Both the position numbers and the translations under genes were made by a program. A DNA stretch of 7,416 bases from Bacteroidota bacterium (GTDB lineage Bacteria > Bacteroidota > Bacteroidia > Chitinophagales > LD1), in assembly GCA_023428205.1 (NCBI GenBank), contig JAEYZB010000138.1, forward strand, positions 1 through 7,416, read 5' to 3'. Positions 4,516-7,416 of the stretch are shown here, piece after piece. The number at the start of each line of letters is the position of its first letter. Position 1 is the stretch's first letter. The notes under the pieces were generated by a model that was given only the letters and a program-made list of their open reading frames with translations, did not search any database and was not told the DNA's origin.

Positions 4516-7416
4516 TTGAAATCTGTGTTCCCGCTTTCCAAATTTTATACTCATTAGTGTAATACAGATAAGCCGAACTCGCAGGCGCAACATAGCTTCC
4601 ACCAATATCGGCATTCAAATCGAGTGCGATTGTTTTTGTGTCGTTTGGTGCGAGTGAACGATAGTAAAATACTATGTTATTTCCGGTTGTTTCGTAGAAA
4701 TCGAAAACGTGTTTTTCCTGCAATTCTTTGAGTTGCCAAGGTTGTACCGAAAGTCCGCTCGGAACACCGACAATCGCCACGCTCATCGGCTGTCCTTTAG
4801 CTGTTTTATTTTTCAGCGTTGTTGTCAAACGAACCGTTTCGCCTACTTTCGTTTGCGAAGCGGTTAATGTTGTTTGCAAGTCCAGCACACAACTGTCCGA
4901 TGAATTCGGCAAAACAGTATTATAGCTTACGTTCACGCTATACGGCAAAGCATTTTTCGGGCCTTTGAAACGCACCGAAATTTGTTGCTTGCCTTCAGTA
5001 ATATATTGCTCCAAACCGTTTATCGTAACGTTTTCTTTCAAGCCTTTTTCATAGCTTTTTGTGGCTATCAGTTTATCGTTTCGATAAATTTCAATCGTGC
5101 CACTTTCTTCGGTTTTCTTGCTGAATACTGCATATTGTGTCAGCGCTTTCAATGCCATCACCGTTGCTTGTGTAGAGCCGAAACCGCCCACTCCCGTGCG
5201 CGAACCGATAATGTATTTCACACCGCTTTGCAGCGCAATTTGATTCACTTCTTTGCCTTTCATCAGCCCGAGCAAGGCAAACGAAGTCGTTTCGATTTTC
5301 AACGATTGACCCGTAGAGCGCGTGATGGAATGTTTTTTTCCGTCCCAATAGCCGAACGCATTTTGCGACTTCAATAGCATTGCGACCATTTCATCACCGC
5401 GTTTCGTGTCATTCACATTATAGAATGCGTTTACGGCAAGTGCCACAATGTACGGGTCTTTCGATTTCTTAGCGGATTCGTAAAGTGCGTCCAGTTCTTT
5501 TGCCAAATCTTTGTAACCGCTTTCCGTCAGTGAATAGACAATGTAAGCATTCGTAATGTCATCATCTGCCCCGCCAAAGCTGTCGAGCGCACGTGGATTG
5601 CGTTTAAAACCGCCTTTGCCGTCACGGCTGTCGAGAATGATTTTACGGGTGCGCTCAATCATCGCTTCGCTCACATTCGGATAGACTTTTTTCATATCCT
5701 CAAACTCCACCAAACCGTAAGCGGTCAACGCTTCGTGTGCCGGTGCTGCACCAAACCACTCGTAGCCGTTCTCCTTCGTTTCAAAAGACACGAGTTTTTT
5801 ATACCCTTCATCCAACAGTTTCTGCGCTTTCGCTTCCAGTTCGGGATTGTTGATTTGCATTTTGCGCATATAATCCAGCACCATAATATTCGGATAATTG
5901 CTGGAAGAGGTTTGCTCAAAGCAACCGTACGGCTCGGCTAAAATCGCTTCCACCCCTTTCAAAAGCTCCGTCATCACATTCGGAAATGCCGTAAGCGAAA
6001 CACGCATAGAGTTTGGCACCACTTTCTCTGGATTGATGGCAAACGTTTTTGTCAAATCCTGTCCGCTCAGCGAAATATTTGCAGGAAAACCTTTGGCAAC
6101 TACATTGATTTCACGTTGCAATTCATCATAAAGAAGAATGTCATTAATCTGTATAATTTCAATAATCGTGCCATCTTTTTCTACAATCGTATCATCACAA
6201 CAACCTCCTTCAAACGCAATTTTTATTTCACTTTTACCAATACTGTCCGCAACCTGAAGTCCGACAATTAAACGTTTAGAGGATTTAGGCAGAACAAGAA
6301 TTTCCTCTGACAAATCTTTTTTCAATAGCAATGATTTTGGCAGTTTAATTTCCAAATTTCCAATTAATAGACTTTCTGTATTATTCTTGATAAACACGGG
6401 AATTTCTACCTCATCGCCCACAACCAATTCACTCGGAATTTTCGCGTCAATCGTAAGCAGTTGTTGTGTGCTGTACTGCGCTTCGCCTCTGCCTATTTCG
6501 CCATTCACGCCAAAACCCTCAGCCGTAGCACGGAAAGAAGAAATCAAATCATTAGCCGTAAAACTGATTTGCGCTTTTCCGTTTTGGTCGGTTTCTATAT
6601 GTCCGTTCCAATAAACGGTGGTTTGCAAATCGCTTCGCAAAGAATCCGTTTTACTGTATTCCTTTTTCGGAAATTCTTTCGCACGGTAAAACACAATTTG
6701 GTCTTCGGGTTTTACTTCGGGTGCGCGTTTCATGGCAGCTTCGCGCAGGTCGCCAAATTCTGCTATCGCATCAAACGCCATTCCTTCCACATCGGCTTCT
6801 TCTTTAATCTGCTTGTTTCGATCACGTTCAACGACCTCGTTTTTTTCAACCATTTGTTGTTGCAGTTCAGCAACTCTTCCGGGTTTTTCGTTTTTCCGTT
6901 TCACTGCTACCTCCGGCTCAGCAGCCGCAAAAGCAACCGCATCTATCTCTGCCATTTCCATCACTCCACCACGCGCATTCATAAATACCGGACGTGGTCG
7001 TGGACGTGGGTGGTGGTATAAGTAGAACACATAATTCGTTGAATACTCACTGATTTCTTGTAAAATTGAGTCAAAGCCTTTAGCAGAAATTTCAATCAAA
7101 CTATCTTTTGTAATATCAAATTTCGGAAGTGTAAAATTTCCTACCGTATCGGTTAGTACCGAACGACCCGAATTTTTGAGCGTCACTTTGGCTCCCGAAA
7201 TACCTTTCCCTTTATAGGCATCGTGTACGTTTCCCGAAAAAATGGTTTTCTCCGCTTCGTACGCAAACACGGGTTTCGGTTCATTCAAAATCTGTTTCCA
7301 GGTGTAGCGTCTCCATCCGCTTGTAAGCAGCAAATTATCCAAGGCATCCTTTGCTTTTGCTTCTTTTTTATCGAAATAAAAATTCGGTTCAAACACACTT
7401 TCTTTCAGCTCAGGTT
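4505..7416 (-). CDS. Alpha-2-macroglobulin family protein with thioester motif, C-terminal part
   Basis: Bacterial alpha-2-macroglobulins are large envelope proteins thought to trap proteases covalently in the periplasm. The frame stays open to the right edge, so the true start and signal peptide lie outside; GTG at 7396 is not a credible start. Numbered from that codon, the 963 residues show: a LLLTSGWRRYTWKQIL helix (22-37); a CarboxypepD_reg-like beta domain (about 52-108); a charged linker (about 128-235); the A2M domain (about 240-300, with TTVYWNGHIETDQNGKAQISF); an MG-like segment (310-430); the thioester-containing alpha/alpha toroid (about 470-770) with PYGCFEQTSS (C492, Q495) and GSTQATVMALKAL; and a C-terminal receptor-binding-like domain (about 825-963, with SGLSVQPWQLKELQEKHVFDFYE). 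Family proteins are usually 1,600-2,000 residues, so about half is seen. No penicillin-binding protein gene, its partner in E. coli, is in view. The last residues and the stop are encoded by a heptamer array. Confidence 0.92.
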   Translation of the reverse strand, partial: PELKESVFEPNFYFDKKEAKAKDALDNLLLTSGWRRYTWKQILNEPKPVFAYEAEKTIFSGNVHDAYKGKGISGAKVTLKNSGRSVLTDTVGNFTLPKFDITKDSLIEISAKGFDSILQEISEYSTNYVFYLYHHPRPRPRPVFMNARGGVMEMAEIDAVAFAAAEPEVAVKRKNEKPGRVAELQQQMVEKNEVVERDRNKQIKEEADVEGMAFDAIAEFGDLREAAMKRAPEVKPEDQIVFYRAKEFPKKEYSKTDSLRSDLQTTVYWNGHIETDQNGKAQISFTANDLISSFRATAEGFGVNGEIGRGEAQYSTQQLLTIDAKIPSELVVGDEVEIPVFIKNNTESLLIGNLEIKLPKSLLLKKDLSEEILVLPKSSKRLIVGLQVADSIGKSEIKIAFEGGCCDDTIVEKDGTIIEIIQINDILLYDELQREINVVAKGFPANISLSGQDLTKTFAINPEKVVPNSMRVSLTAFPNVMTELLKGVEAILAEPYGCFEQTSSSNYPNIMVLDYMRKMQINNPELEAKAQKLLDEGYKKLVSFETKENGYEWFGAAPAHEALTAYGLVEFEDMKKVYPNVSEAMIERTRKIILDSRDGKGGFKRNPRALDSFGGADDDITNAYIVYSLTESGYKDLAKELDALYESAKKSKDPYIVALAVNAFYNVNDTKRGDEMVAMLLKSQNAFGYWDGKKHSITRSTGQSLKIETTSFALLGLMKGKEVNQIALQSGVKYIIGSRTGVGGFGSTQATVMALKALTQYAVFSKKTEESGTIEIYRNDKLIATKSYEKGLKENVTINGLEQYITEGKQQISVRFKGPKNALPYSVNVSYNTVLPNSSDSCVLDLQTTLTASQTKVGETVRLTTTLKNKTAKGQPMSVAIVGVPSGLSVQPWQLKELQEKHVFDFYETTGNNIVFYYRSLAPNDTKTIALDLNADIGGSYVAPASSAYLYYTNEYKIWKAGTQISIEN
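5912..5923 (-). other. Thioester motif CFEQ of the alpha-2-macroglobulin
   Basis: The codons TGC TTT GAG CAA encode C-F-E-Q within PYGCFEQTSS, matching the CxEQ thioester motif. In family members the cysteine and glutamine side chains form an internal thioester that attacks the trapped protease. Both residues are present, so this copy should be of the covalent-trapping kind, unlike thioester-less homologues. Confidence 0.85.
6692..7015 (-). other. Low-complexity charged linker, possible bait region
   Basis: Residues about 128-235 of the alpha-2-macroglobulin begin with HHPRPRPRP, pass through an Ala/Met/Glu-rich part, and continue into a K/R/E/Q-rich stretch (about 165-205, including VAELQQQMVEKNEVVERDR). 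No globular pattern is evident. The stretch lies just before the A2M domain, the place where the protease-sensitive bait region stands in characterised family members. The assignment rests on position and composition only. Confidence 0.4.

Noticed and set aside
6989..7015. Short repeat encoding the RP run as a separate tandem repeat element
   Set aside because: It is only a few codons of Pro/Arg/His, in frame, and is explained as protein low complexity.
6461..7021. Long plus-strand open frame (186 codons) opposite the alpha-2-macroglobulin gene
   Set aside because: It is rich in F, R, S and H as expected from the antisense of a coding strand, shows no recognisable motif, and lies wholly within a well-supported gene.

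Overview
The window looks like a piece of a Bacteroidota chromosome or metagenome contig. The evidence is the protein families (a large alpha-2-macroglobulin with a CarboxypepD_reg-like insert, a membrane-anchored OmpH/Skp-like protein, a short class III aminotransferase, a four-helix bundle S23-type protein), the absence of clear Shine-Dalgarno sites, and two matches to the Bacteroidota promoter TTG-N(17-23)-TAnnTTTG. Nothing finer than phylum can be claimed.

Layout. Plus strand: the 3' part of a CCA-adding enzyme gene (cca, cut by the left edge and broken by an in-frame TAA at 49-51), then trhO (tRNA U34 hydroxylase). Minus strand, reading from the right edge: an alpha-2-macroglobulin gene whose 5' half lies outside the window, then an aminotransferase, an OmpH-like gene and a small four-helix bundle gene. 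trhO and the minus-strand block converge near 2221-2645, and the four-helix bundle gene sits exactly in that junction. No gap between genes exceeds 60 bases, and no rRNA, tRNA, CRISPR array or transposase gene was seen.

Function. cca and trhO both act on tRNA (3' CCA end, wobble uridine). The minus-strand genes are mostly envelope related (alpha-2-macroglobulin, OmpH-like) plus one PLP enzyme. They share orientation with gaps of 26-52 bases, but the aminotransferase appears to have its own promoter, so they need not form one operon.

The least ordinary structure is a set of short heptanucleotide arrays (7-bp period) placed at gene 3' ends. Two of them, in opposite orientation, frame the four-helix bundle gene almost to the base and form a 420-bp cassette-like unit (2226-2645) whose gene is distinctly AT-rich (35% GC by hand count, against about 40-50% in sampled neighbours). 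A third array overlaps the alpha-2-macroglobulin stop codon and supplies the likely -33 element of the aminotransferase. A fourth, degenerate one overlaps the aminotransferase stop. Apart from this the region is ordinary housekeeping and accessory chromosome; I do not see a new defence or biosynthetic system.
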